A stretch of 64,000 nucleotides of DNA from Bedellia somnulentella (taxonomy: Eukaryota > Arthropoda > Insecta > Lepidoptera > Bedelliidae), in contig OY755186.1 of the NCBI GenBank assembly GCA_963576735.1, positions 11,147,970 through 11,211,969 of the forward strand, written 5' to 3'. Shown here piece by piece: positions 1 through 13,300 of this stretch (position 1 is the first letter of the stretch; each line of letters starts with the position of its first letter). The translations under genes and the position numbers were made by a program. A model generated the notes under the pieces. That model was given only the letters and a program-made list of their open reading frames with translations, was not told the DNA's origin and ran no database searches.

Positions 1-1209
1 CGCCCGATGGAATTTGGACTAAACACATTCATTTTTTGTTTTTCAACTATCAAGATACATGTCCATTGTTTAAGCGTCCTTGGTATCGTGTTCGGTGTAT
101 TGTCCCATCGACAAGACTTTGAAATACGGTCTGGCGGTTTATAATTCACTCTTTTCGAAAATATCCAAATGTAGATGATGTATAAACTTGTTGCCTTTGT
201 TGAATTATACTGTTAAATTTTATGTTTGTACAAACTTCGCTTTTATTGAAACTTGTCTTTTCTTTGGAGCACTGACGTATTTGTAGCTTTTATAATTTGC
301 CTTATCATTGGTATAATATTATATTCTTAATACGATTACGTCATATTTTTGACAATACATTTCATTTATTTGCAGTTAAGTCGGTTTTATAAAGTGTTTC
401 GAATAGAATCTACGTAAAAATTGAATGGCATGACTTTGAAACTTAATATTTCAATATAAATTATGACCTTCTAAATATTTTTTTAAAGTCAATAATATAA
501 GTTTCTGAGCAATAAACCGTTCAAATTGTGTGTTACAATTAACTTAAAATCCGAAAATATTGTTTTAGTGAAAATAAATGAATGTTCTGTACTTAGTGCC
601 ATGATGACTTGAATCGTAATGAAAAATGACATACAAAATTCAACGAAACAGGCAAAAAGAAGGGTAGCTACTGAAACGCAACCTTTATATTTTTATAAGG
701 CGTTATGGGTCACCTGCAGTTTGGGCAGCGTAGCGAGTGAAACTGTATTTAACACCTTTCGTCTCCGGTTTTAAGTAAAAACTGCCCCGCCAGGGCGGCC
801 TTCAGCCGCCCGGCAAAACACACGTTAAGGTGACGCCGCATAGGCCGCAGGGCCAGCAGCACCGAACCGGGGGAGTTTTAGTTGGAAAAGTCCGACATGC
901 CCCCGTCGCTCTCTGGAGTGGCGGGGGATCCTATGAGGATTTCCCCCCGGTATACAAAAAAAAAGTTTTAAGTAATCCTTTTAAGTCATAATAAACAAGA
1001 ACCTCCAGGTTTAGGATATTACGGAGGAGGAGTTCCAAAATATGACAATAATTCAGAGTTATCTTGTTAGTCCATATAGGTGAATATGCAATATCACAAT
1101 CAGACAATATTTCGCTTAACTCCTTTTTATAAGCAATATGTAATCCAACACTTACCTAATTTTAACACAAAACAACACTTTAATAATGACTTATCTTCAC
1201 CAACAACAG
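1..1209. other. Upstream intron of the GalNAc-T gene, no exon seen
   Basis: AT-rich sequence with no recognisable coding exon on either strand. It ends in a splice acceptor (caacaacag) at 1209. The only identifiable item is a retroelement 3' fragment at 781-965. The first exon seen starts at codon position 3, so at least one coding exon must precede it outside the window. Confidence 0.6.
781..965 (+). mobile_element. 3'-end fragment of a GC-rich retroelement with poly(A), copy 1
   Basis: A GC-rich stretch (GCCTTCAGCCGCCCGGCA ... CAGCAGCACCGAACCGG ... GAGGATTTCCCC) ends in an A-run. The same block recurs at 15095-15270. The shared 3' end plus poly(A) points to a non-LTR retrotransposon or a SINE parasitising it. 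No coding part is left. Family not identified. Confidence 0.6.
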
Positions 1210-1376
1210 ATGCAAAGACAAGCATTACCCAGAGCTGCTGCCTACCACAAGTGTCGTGATAGTGTTCCACAACGAGGCCTGGTCGACCCTCATCAGAACC
1301 ATCTGGAGTACCATCAACCGCTCGCCGAGACCGCTGCTGACGGAAATCATACTCGTTGATGATGCTAGTGAGAAAG
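1210..1376 (+). CDS. GalNAc-T exon A (start of GT-A catalytic domain)
   Basis: Acceptor caacaacag and donor G|GTAAGA; 167 nt, entering with one base of a split codon and leaving with one. It encodes [19 protein letters not shown] and onward through HNEAWSTL to LVDDASEK, the conserved nucleotide-sugar-binding start of the family. Confidence 0.93.
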
Positions 1377-4300
1377 GTAAGAAATGTTTAATACTTTTTG
1401 ATTTTAATATATTTTAATAAAATTAAGTTCAACGATAGCCCGAAACTTTCTCAATAAATGGACTATTCTACTTGTTTTTATATTGGAACTAGTAGTTTTG
1501 AGTCAAGCGCGTTCTAACAAACAAACTTTTGATATTTATAATATTAGTATTGATATGTTTTTGGGATAAGATTTTGTTGAATAAGTTCTTGTTTTCTCGC
1601 TTAAGGGCAGAAAAGCTTGCGTCAAATAGACTACCGTAGAGTCTTGTGTGATGAAAATGTATGGTTTAGAGGTTACACTTTGCTATGTATGTGGCAGGTT
1701 CTGGCTCGGTCTAGATTTCATAATTTGGTTTGCTTGCCTCTTGAATGATCTAAGCGCAGCAAATGCACTTGATTACGCCTGTAGCTACGCCTGAGTCGCT
1801 GTAGAGATTAAAATTATGTGTACCAGAGAGCCAAGTTAGCATTACAGCCAATGGCTTCAACGAACCGAAATCTATAATGATTTGCTGCTGAAATTAATTG
1901 CTCTCGTGCACATGCGCACCGCCATGGCCAACACAGTTTTCTTAATAAAAGTACGAAAGAGGGTGCAAATCAATATAAAAAATACAAATTTGTTGATTAA
2001 ACTAAACTGCTTATGTTGTATACATATACATACAAAAACTTATCGCACTAATCTGTACACAAAAAGTTACAGTTTTGTAAGTGTGTTGCAAATTTGTTTT
2101 ATGTTGCTGCTGATAAAATTAATAGTTTAAGAAACGTTATTCAGGATTCCAAGTATTCACGATTCTAATGATTCCTAATCATGAGAATCGGGCTTTGAGG
2201 AGCAAAAAAAAATACATATTTGCTGAAAAATTAAATTGCACAAATAATGCCTGCGTTACTAGTTTTCACTTAATGATTTATTTGTATCCTATTAATATTA
2301 TTTGGATGTTTGTGTGTTTGAGGTAAAAAGGCTTCTGACAATGACAATTATCACAATCTGAGTGACAGAATGTGTATGTATGAAATTTAGCAGAGCGCTA
2401 AATAATGACCCAAATTATAAAATGTTTTTTTTTTTATCCAAGAAAAAATTGACCAATAAAATATTCACTCATGATAACTGAACTCAGAGTACCAGAAAAA
2501 ACGCCTGAAGTTAGTCTGGCATAAGCAAATTTACAGTTCGCAGTCTGTCGGGTCAGCTAGTATTAATATATTGTCCGCTTTTCTTATTCTTTCTTTTTTC
2601 ACTTCTTAGTGGGTATTTGGGACATTCGACATTCACTTAATATTTAGAATCATCCCTGACTCTGCAAACCCCGCCTTCTACTTGGCGTAATCTGTTACGT
2701 AGCTGAACCCTTATATACATAAACAATATTTTACCAATAAATTTATCGACACCAGCAGGACTCCAATTGAGCTATGGTCAAGTGACTACTGATGCGAAAA
2801 TCTTCTTCCTTTGTTTCTTAACACCTTAGTGGTGTCAGTGTCGGTTTTACCAAACTAAAACCGAAAGTTTCAACACCATTTCCATTTCAGAGCACCTTGG
2901 CGAGAAACTAGAAACGTATATCAAAACTCTGCCAGTGTCGACCCGATTGTTCCGCACGGAGAATCGCTCGGGGCTGATCAGGGCCAGACTTCTTGGTGCT
3001 AAGCATGTGCGTGGGGACGTCATCACCTTCTTGGATGCGCATTGCGAGTGTACTGGTATGTATTAGGGTTAAAAAAAGATTTTCAGGAGCTGTGATCGAA
3101 GTATTACCAAGCAAGATGACCAAACTAACATCCTTTATTGTTTTAATCTTTTTGTTCATGAAAACCTCATGTGGGGATTATTACTAATAAAACCATCCGA
3201 ATTACTAAAAATTCGAAGGTAGGAAACGCAAACACTACTTAAAAGTGTACAAGAAATAAAGGATAGAAGAATTTTGTGCTGGCAGCCATTGACACGGTAG
3301 CTCAATTGACAGAGCGACGGGGGCGTATACCCGAGGTCGCGGGTTCGATTCCCGCCTGTGTCGAAATTTTTCTTTCCTTTATTTATTCTTTATTTATTAG
3401 AAATAATCCTTTATTCTGTCATCGTTTAACCAGTTTTTAACTGCCAAATGTATCTCAAAAATACATGTCTTAGCTAGCGCATTAAAATTATGACTCCATG
3501 GATAAAAATAACATATGTTAATCAATAAATCACCAAAATGATTTGTTGATTGAAATTCAACTAACCATTTTGGTGATTTGAAATAACTGATATGACTCGC
3601 GACAACAATTTCAATCAACTAATCATTTTGATGATTTGAGATAACTGATATGACTCGCCACAAAAATGCTTTTTTTTTGCAAAAAATAATAATAGTTTGT
3701 TGTAATACTCTATTTTACAGAATCTTTCGCGTTCGTTTATTTTGTAGTAAATAGTTGTACCATATCTTTACTATATTTTAATTATATGTTCCTAACCAGA
3801 TGGTTGGCTAGAGCCACTGCTAGCAAGAATAGTAGAAGACCGCTCCACCGTGGTATGTCCCATCATTGACGTGATTTCCGATACCACCTTCGAGTACGTA
3901 CAGGCCTCGGATATCACGTGGGGTGGATTTAACTGGAAACTCAACTTCAGATGGTAAGTTATTAACTTGAACATATACATCCATCACATACTCACGCCGT
4001 TAATTCCCATTGGGGTAGGCAGATACTACTTCTATCGATTGCCACTTCGTACAATCCTGGCAAACCGTTCTAGCTTCGTCTACATCTATCAATCTTTTCA
4101 TACATGCTCTTTTACTCTGCATGCTTCGGACGCCTGCCTTTTACTTAAAATTTAACTTGAAATATAGGTAACAGTGTTTTATCGATTTGCTTATTGGTTA
4201 TAAATCATATTTTTAATGGTCAGCTCTGATTCGTTATACTTCTGGGTGAAACTCGTAACTGCGAATGATTATGGAAATATGTTGGTTATTAAATACACGC

Positions 4301-7300
4301 TCTTATAAATCCATTCTAATAATTTAGTATTTTTAAAGTATCTTAGTATTTTTTTTCCTTGGATATAAAAGAACGTAAGAAACCCTTAAGAAATGTATTC
4401 AGCTTGTACTCATATGTTCATGCTATTCGTTATCATAGGGGTAGGTAGAGAATATTGATTGCTACATTTTTTTGTCTTTCTTCTTAAAATATACCAAAAA
4501 CTATGTTTTTATTGTAAACAGCTTTACACATTTCAGCCTTTCAGATTTAAATTATGCTATTTTTTTTAATATAATAACGTGCTCACACTAAAATGTATTG
4601 TTTAGTTAATTACTTTTTCAAAGTTGGATAGATGGATGGAATTGGAAATACATTTATTTCTATTAACTGCGACACAAAACGAACATACATTTAAAATTTA
4701 CAAAAAAAGTAAAAGTTCATTATGAATTTATATTGCAATGCAAACACGATTGCATTTTCAATAACTTAATTTATTAATTATACTTAGCATGAAGGAATCA
4801 ATATTATTGATCGATGTCACGGATTAATGCGTGACGAAAAAATAATCGATTATAACCTCTTTTAATGGGAGGTTTTCTTTTTGAGAAATAAAAAAACAAC
4901 ATAGTTTCCTAGAGTTCTGTAGATGGCGTTGATGTAACTACGTTACTGAGTTAAATTTTTTCTTCGTGGCCTTAATCGTGTTGCCACAATAATTTCGCCA
5001 ATGTCAACTTTAAAAACATGTGTCACATCACCATAGAGTAACTTTTTGGCGAGTAAAAACAACAAAAAGAATGTTAAATATAAATACCGTCTTTGTTTAT
5101 TTACTTTTAAGCTATCTTGGCTTAAACTGATATTTATTTAGACTTTCAAATCAGAACGTTTTTATGTACGTTCCGTTTTACGATATCATTACATCCAAGT
5201 GTGAAAAACGGTGTGACGTTCCGTTCCTACCAGTAACATAGCAAGTCTGGCGCCATCTATCCTGAGAACAGGGAAGAAGAAAAAAAGAAAAAAAGGAAAA
5301 CCTCTCATTTCAAAAACATTTCAGTCTTATTACGGTTTTTTAAACTCGAATGCAAATAATAATAAAAAGTTTAAAGTAGTTTATTTGTAGGAGGTAAGTT
5401 CTGGATCTACTAAAGTGATAAGAAAATCAACCCAAATTATCCATATAAGGTTTACTATAAACTATTCCGTAGAATGTAAAATGTGCAACCCGAACGTAAC
5501 CGTTTTTTGGGTAACTAGTAAGTAATATCTATATATATAAAAGAAAGTCGTGTTACACTATTTATACCTCGAGAATCGATTAACCGATCTGGCTTAAAAT
5601 TACTGTAAAGGTAGCTTAGAACCAGGAGATAATATCAACACGCTAAGTATGGTAGGGGGTTAGCAGTAAAAATATTTAACACCATCCGTGCGAAGTTGGG
5701 GCGGACCAATCTATCTATCTATACTAAGACTGTACCGAGGTCAAAACTGTACATTGAAGAAAAAAAACTAAAAATCGTTGGAATTTGTTTAGTTTTCGAT
5801 ACTAAAGCCAAATTTGTGCTTTTTGAAAAAAATGACTGTCTGCCTGTATGTCATCACGTTAATTCTACCAGATGGATCTTGATCAAATTTGGTATGAATG
5901 TAGCTTATACACCTGGCCAACATATAGGATATCATTTATCCCGGAATTCGCAAGGGTTCCTACAGGTACATAAAAAAAACATAGCTGTTATATGGCTCCC
6001 CATATGTACACGATTCATGTTTTCAACAAACGTCTTTATCAGACTCTTCATTAAAAGTCTTTTTGGAAAAAATAAGGGTTTCATCCATTTTCATCAAAAT
6101 AAATGTCCATTTAATTGTTTGTCAATAGTATGACTACTAGATACATAGCTTATCAAAATTTTGAAGTGAACTCTAACGTCTTCGTGGCGTAGCGGTATAC
6201 CGTTCGGTTAATATTAATGGAACGGAAGACCCAGGTTCGAATCTCGGGCATCGCAATCTTTTTGTGATTTCTGTTTTGCTTTTGTGTTAGCTTAGAATAA
6301 TAGGAAGCACTATTCCTTCTCTTTCACATTCAACTATGCGAATATGTATGAATAAAGATAATTGAAAGTATATTGTATGAATTTTGCGTATTCATTTGGT
6401 AGGTTTGAGAATATGTTTATAACATTTTTATAAACTATGTTTAAACTAATATTCTCATAGATATATTGTGCTATACTTAAATTCATATTCTGTTTAAGCT
6501 TCAGAATGCATTGTCAGTAAATAATAGCACATATCTCAATTTTAATTTAGTACCGCCATCTATTGACCGATGACTGATTGGCTGCAATCTCTCACACATC
6601 ACCAACAGTCAGTGTAGGGGGCAGCACCGGATCGCCAAACTGCTATTCAGACTTACTAAAGATATTCTCATTTTTGAACATAGAAACTTGGTACAAAATG
6701 GTTTGTTTCATGATTCTTATGAACAATTATAAAGGTTTTTTGGAACTCACCCCCTAAGGGATTGAATAATACAGATTTTTGATCTATAAATATACTGTAT
6801 CTAGAAATTTGAAACTTGACGCGGTTGACTGATATAACCACTACAAAAAGGAATATATGAAATTCATCCATCAATCAATCATGAGTATGTACCAACAGCT
6901 ATAAATCCCAAAAAAGGGTAGCCACAGTTTCAGAGATAGCAATTATTTATCTACTTTTGCAAGTTGAATGGGTTGTAGTTGGTGGAAAAAGGTAATCAAA
7001 TGGGTCTCCAACTGCATCGCCCAATAATCTCTTAAAATACTCAATGTTCTTTATATCTATTACAACGCCCACGGGAATATAAATATAAAAAAATAGAAGT
7101 TAAGAAAGTGTTTTGGTATTTTGGATGTAAACCGTATGCAAAAAATGTAGTCCACGCGGACGTAGTCGCGGGCCAAAAGCCAGTAGCTAAAATATAAATC
7201 ATAAATGATAAACCATTTAATTTCCAAAAGAGGCTGTGATGTGATGTGATGTGAGTTAGTTAAATAATAATAATCATTATTTTCTAGGTACCGCGTCCCA

Positions 7301-10300
7301 GACAGAGAAATGCAACGTAGAGGGGGCGACAGAACCGCCCCGCTTAGAACGCCCACTATGGCAGGCGGGTTATTTGCGATAGACAAAGAATACTTCTATA
7401 AAATTGGGTCTTATGATGAGGGTATGGACATTTGGGGTGGGGAGAATCTTGAGATGAGCTTTCGGGTAAGATATCTTTTATTTTTAAGTGTCTAAGGGCA
7501 GAAACTGCGTTACGCGTGTTCGCGTCGCAGGTCGGGTCAGATTACGCTGGTCGCTTAATAGTTGAATGGGCACTGACCACTTTTGAACAGCAGTCAATTT
7601 ACATTGGTCAGTGCCTAATCTGCTATGAAGCGGCCAGCGTAATCTGAACCGTCTCGCGCGTGCACACGCGTAACTCAGAGTCTGCCCTAAAGCGATGATC
7701 GGAAACAATCATGGTTTTGATTTTTTTTTCTAATTTAATTAGTGGTTTGCAAAGACTGTATTGAAAATTCAGAGTGTCATCTTCGAGCTTGGCTAAAAAG
7801 GAGTTTTGTGACTTTACATAATAATAGAGTAACATAAGCTTATTCCTAATGTATAGCGAAAAAAACCATAGAAAATAGCCCTGATGTGGGCTGTTCTCTA
7901 TGGTAATCCTATAGAAATAGTGCTAGTGGTTCCCCAAAACAGTATATCCAGCCGAGTAAAGCATCAAAGAGTGAGTCATATTTTCTTTACATTCTCCACA
8001 AACTCTCTTGTTCACCAATTTTATTTTCTTCCAACCCTACCTTTCTCCTTATTCTTCTCGTGAAGCATATTTATGTAGTTATATGCAATAGTAAAAATAA
8101 TGGTAATATAAGGTATGGCAATGCGGCGGTCGTCTCGAGATAATCCCGTGTTCCCGAGTGGGTCACGTGTTTCGGGACAAGTCCCCGTATTCATTCCCGG
8201 GAGGGGTCCAGAATATCGTCCTTCATAACGCCGCGAGGGTCGCAGAAGTATGGATGGACGAATGGGGAGAATTCTACTACGCCATGAACCCAGGTTCGAT
8301 GTTTGTGCGCGACTTGTATGGGTACAAGAATGGGACGGTTCCAATGAGTTGCGTAATTATTGTATGGATATGGTTCTGTCATAAAATGGGTTGATTGATG
8401 TATTCATGGGAATTATTAAAACGTTATTATTTTTTGGGGCTATTTATAACCCTGTCCCTTTTTCTCTTGGATTGCGTAAAGAGCAACCGAGGAAACAATG
8501 ATCAAGTATTGATTAACAATCAGACATAGCATAAAGCTTAACTAGCCTTTTATAAACACTAAGTTAAAAGTCTCATAAAAAATCTAATTTATTTGGTTGC
8601 ATCATTAATACCCTTTATGACAGAATACAATGTTTCCGTTACGTAATTAGAACTGTTTTCAAATTAATGACACTTTACTGTTTAGAGTTATCGATGCTAT
8701 TAGCTTCAACTTCACAATACCACTTTAAAAAGTGTTAAAAATCTATTAAACTTGGAGTTATAACAATACAGAAGTTTAATTATTTTTTTCGCCAGCTGTA
8801 AACATAATAAAGTGACATTATACTAGCTTGTATTCACACACGTCAGTGCAACTATATCACACTTGGACATATTTATATCCATCTTGTAGTTTACAACAAT
8901 GAAACAAATAATACAACTTTCCAGAAATCAATAATTTACATACATTTGTTTGACTGACAAATATTTAATATCTTCAGTTATTGCTATTTAAATCTTAAAT
9001 GCAATTAACGAAATCGAATTGACACAGGTGCGGTGCGATAACGGTGGATATTGAAATGTGGCCAATGTGAGTTTTGTTGTGGTTTGGGATCCGATAATCA
9101 GTAATTGTGTTTGTAATTGAATTAAATTAACATCTAACAATTGGCTTCTAACTTTCATTAATATCATTGCGACTGCATCCTTACTATTGGTTTGCATATT
9201 TCATTTCGTTTCATTGTTTTCATGCTTCTATTTGTACTTTACTTTGCATTCGTAGATTGCTGTTCGCTATTTTTCTATTGAATCTTGTTTTAAATATACT
9301 CTCATGTTTTACACCTACCTTTCCCTATCGTGCATTCTAAGACATTTTTATAAAACTAACACAATTTATTTAACTAATTCGTGCGTGAAGTTGCTCTCTA
9401 TCAGTTTGTATACAAAAATAATATTAATCCAAACTGGGAAATATCATTCTACAAATTACTTAACTTAAGTGCTGTGTAGTGGCGGCTTAGAATAGCACTA
9501 CCCCAATTCTTCCGGCGGGTGTACGAAGGAGGCGACTAACGGTATTGGGGCTTTAAAGGGATTTTTTTGGCGATGCGGTTGGAGACCCATCACCAACAAC
9601 CTTTATTTTACCATCTTTTCCCGACTTAACTTTCCAAAAGTGGCTGCGGAATTTCTGATTCCTTAGCTCTGGCTACCCCATCTAGGGATTTATAGTCGTG
9701 AGTATATGTATGTATGTATGTACTTAAACAATGTTTATGTTTGACAATGATAATGAAATATCACGTTGTATATCGGTTTAAATATAACACTCATAACTTA
9801 TTATTTAAGTTTACATACATCTACAATACAAAATATGACACAAAAATATTTTTTCCTGATACTTTTACCATCTTTCTTGCACTTTTATCTTTAACTGTTT
9901 TTGATATGATTGTTTTTTGCTTTTGCATGTTCTAACTTTTTTTTCTTTCCTAACCGTGCAGAAGCAATGGAATCCTCAAAATTTTAATATTTTTAAATTA
10001 TTAATCGGACTGGTATCAATAACCCACAGCAATGCTTTTATTCGAGAGCTAACACGAATAAATTTGGTATTATGTATTAATATTTAGGAATTGTTTTAAC
10101 CTCAATGAAATATGTGTTACAGTTAATTTTAGCGAAAGTGGACAATAATTTATATTCAAATGCTAAATTATTGTCCACTGTGGATCTTACCTGAATTTAA
10201 GATAATTTTCGCTCAAGTTGCAACAAATTTTATGATATGAATTGAGTTCTGTTAGAAAACTGATTCAATATCAAGTTTTTGCCAGTTCTTAATAGTCGTA

Positions 10301-13300
10301 GTATAGTTTATTCATCACGTTAAATTTAGAATTTAGTTAAGTTCCGTATTGTTCAAATACATAAATTCTAAAATAAATATTAGCAGTAACATATCAAAAT
10401 AACTGTTATTGAATTTAAATTTACACAAGTGATGCCTGTTCTCATAAAGGAAATTTAGTTGGAATTGTTTTTGTTATCAAATTTATTCGTATTTTGCTCT
10501 CGGGTAAGACGTCATGGCCTGGTAGAATGTCGGAATTGTTAACAAATAACATATGTATTGCAATAAAACTACCTTGTTCTAAATAATTGTGGTTCTAACA
10601 TTGTATTGTATGCTATATGTATCCAGTCGTAATATTTAGCATTTACTAATATCTGAAGAGAAGGTAAAACGACAGTATGCTAATTATTATTATGCTATAA
10701 GTATGTTTGTATAACAGATCGAATTCGTTGTAGGTCGGTATGATTTTAAATAAGGAAAAACGCTGTTTGGAAAACATTCGCAAAGTTGTGAAACTAAGTT
10801 ATTTTAATTAAATAGTTAATGGATTTAGGCCAATAGAGTTGTTATGAAATGGCCAATCGATTGTTTCGCATATTTTGATGCGGTACACTATCAGACTTTA
10901 ATGCGTTTTCAGTTGTTCTAGTTAGTCCTAGTGAGAAACCCTTGTTTTAGTAAGTTTACTGGTAATTATTATTTTATGCGGTCTGTTAGCAGTTAGGTTG
11001 CAAATCGTGTGAGGAAATCTATACGGCTGAGTCTATACTATATTTCGTTACTGCAAATCATGGAAAGGCAAGAATGTAGTATAGACAGACAGAGGTCGAC
11101 AATGGAGGACACATTTAGATCAAATAGAGGATATACTTAAAAAGGCAGGGCCCGAAGTGTGAAGGGATGTATGTAAAGACTGACGAATGTAGCTCTAGAG
11201 GTTTGGCGGGATAGTACAAAGTGGCGATGTATCTGTATCTCTGTCTATCCTAATGGGAAATAATGGTGTGAGTATATGTATGTACAACTCATGAATTTCC
11301 TCACTATGTTATCGTTCACTGCTTACATCCTTGATTAATGAGGCACTCAGAAGATTTAAGAAAATACACACCAGCATAAACCTGATTCGGGATACGAAAT
11401 CTTAACCTGTGTTATTTATGAACGATCCCAACTTCAGGCTCTGAAAAGGGGTCAAGAATTCTTTACTTTCTTTTCATTTGTTTCGAACTCTCAACGAGCA
11501 TATCTTCAAACTTCCTATCTCATTGATACGTACCAAGAAACAATGCACTTCCTATATACTTATCGATGATACCAAACACCAAAAAACGTAACAAACCGGG
11601 CTCCTAGGTATGGATGTGCGGTGGCACGTTGGAGATCGCATCGTGCTCGCACGTCGGCCACGTGTTCCGCAAAACTACCCCGTACACTTTCCCCGGCGGC
11701 ACGGGCAAGGTCGTCAACCATAATAACGCGCGACTGGCCGAAGTTTGGCTGGACGAATGGAAGACCTTCTACTACAATATTAACCCAGGTGCTTTTTGGA
11801 CTAACATTGCAATGTGGTTCGGATGTGAAGCTTTTTGAGGTATAGTTGGCGCGGGATGAGTTTGTTGTTTGTACGAGCCAATTGTGTTGGGTCGGATTAA
11901 AAACTTTTTAGTTAATATTCTTTGCAAGCTAAATGGCCAATTCATTAGTCAGTTTCAATAAGTACAAAATGAAATTATTTATGTTTTTTTATAAAAAATG
12001 TTTTTTTTTATTTATAGTGTTAAAAAGGCGAACTTAGGAAAAAATCACCAATGAAAATCTAGTTCTTTCTCAATACATGATCATAAAAAACCAAATTTTC
12101 ACATCGCCTATTAGTTTCACCAATTGATATCCAAACCGTGAGTTATAACCTCACGTTACGATTACAAGTGTTAACCTCCGAACCACCTTGTTAAGATGCT
12201 TGTTTAATACTTACCTTATCGCTTTTTAACAATCGCATTGTTTGTTATTGGATGTCGACAAACGCATGACGGGAAAAACTAACTGTTGTTTTTCATGTTG
12301 CCATTTTCATGTAGTTTAAACCATTTCATTATCATCTACTTGCTGATTAGATATTAATAATTTGCTTAGTAATAAGTCATGAATTTTAACAGACATTAAT
12401 ATAAATGATGCCCCTTACTATATTACACAACAGCTATAACTAACTTTTGCAAATATATAATTCAATTGTGTATTATGGTAAAATAAGAATTTAACAATTA
12501 TGTATTCAAAGTAATTACAATTGTGATGACATCATAATTTAATGCAAAGAACAATTTGTATCTACTATTCTTATCTTAAACTAATGATATCAGCCATTAC
12601 ATCAGAGTAACCAAGGATATACATCCATTTTTAAGCATATATATTGTAACTATTCAAATGATAAATGAAAGCACCAGCATATTTCCTTGCACAAAACTAT
12701 AAAAAGTGACCGAATATTTAACTAAATTATTACCCTATGTCTAGGTGCGCTTAACGTCCCTGTCGGTGACATTAGTGAACGCAAAGCGTTAAGAGAAAAG
12801 CTGAAGTGTAAGAGTTTCCGGTGGTACCTCGAGAACATTTATCCGGAAAGTCAGATGCCTCTTGAATACTACTATCTAGGAGAAGTAAGTTGATTTGTCT
12901 TATTTCATGCCTTGTAATATCTTAATATTTATATTTGCGTGACCTCAATAGCGACTGGTAGTGAGGAGGGTGTCTTTTTTGTATCTGATCAACAACGGGA
13001 AATAATAATAGTTCCGAAAAATATATGAATCTCCAACTACATCTGTCCGACTATTATTCTAATAAACCACGCTGGTTTAATAAATTACCTACAAAAAACC
13101 CCAAAACATACCGATTTTTTTTTATAAATTTAACAAACACCTATGAACAGCATCAAATTACATTTTTAATTACAAATATATTTAACTTCGAATAATAAAA
13201 CTAAACTTCCGAATAAAATACTGAACCTCCGACAAGTTTATCCGTTGGGGGGGGGGTCCTAAAGCCCCCTGCAGGTGAAGAATACTTAGGTCACATTTAG

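Larger units (their letters stand above)
8294..11607. other. Intron between the alternative exons
   Basis: 3.3 kb of AT-rich sequence separating the two versions of exon E. It holds one SINE-B copy (9471-9722) and a perfect 15-bp hairpin (10138-10178). I see no further exon and no coding ORF. Confidence 0.6.

Noticed and set aside
3293..3364. tRNA gene
   Set aside because: Acceptor, D and T arms fold, but the anticodon stem pairs only when shifted and the sequence is repeated many times; treated as tRNA-derived repeat.
5696..6133. 145-codon reading frame
   Set aside because: Lies wholly in the family D repeat; the inverted copy at 58.4-58.8 kb matches as DNA, and no protein motif is visible.
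7060..7386. 108-codon - strand frame overlapping exon D
   Set aside because: Antisense shadow of a well-supported coding exon.
11621..11845. Second + strand frame over exon E version b
   Set aside because: Out-of-frame shadow of the real exon.
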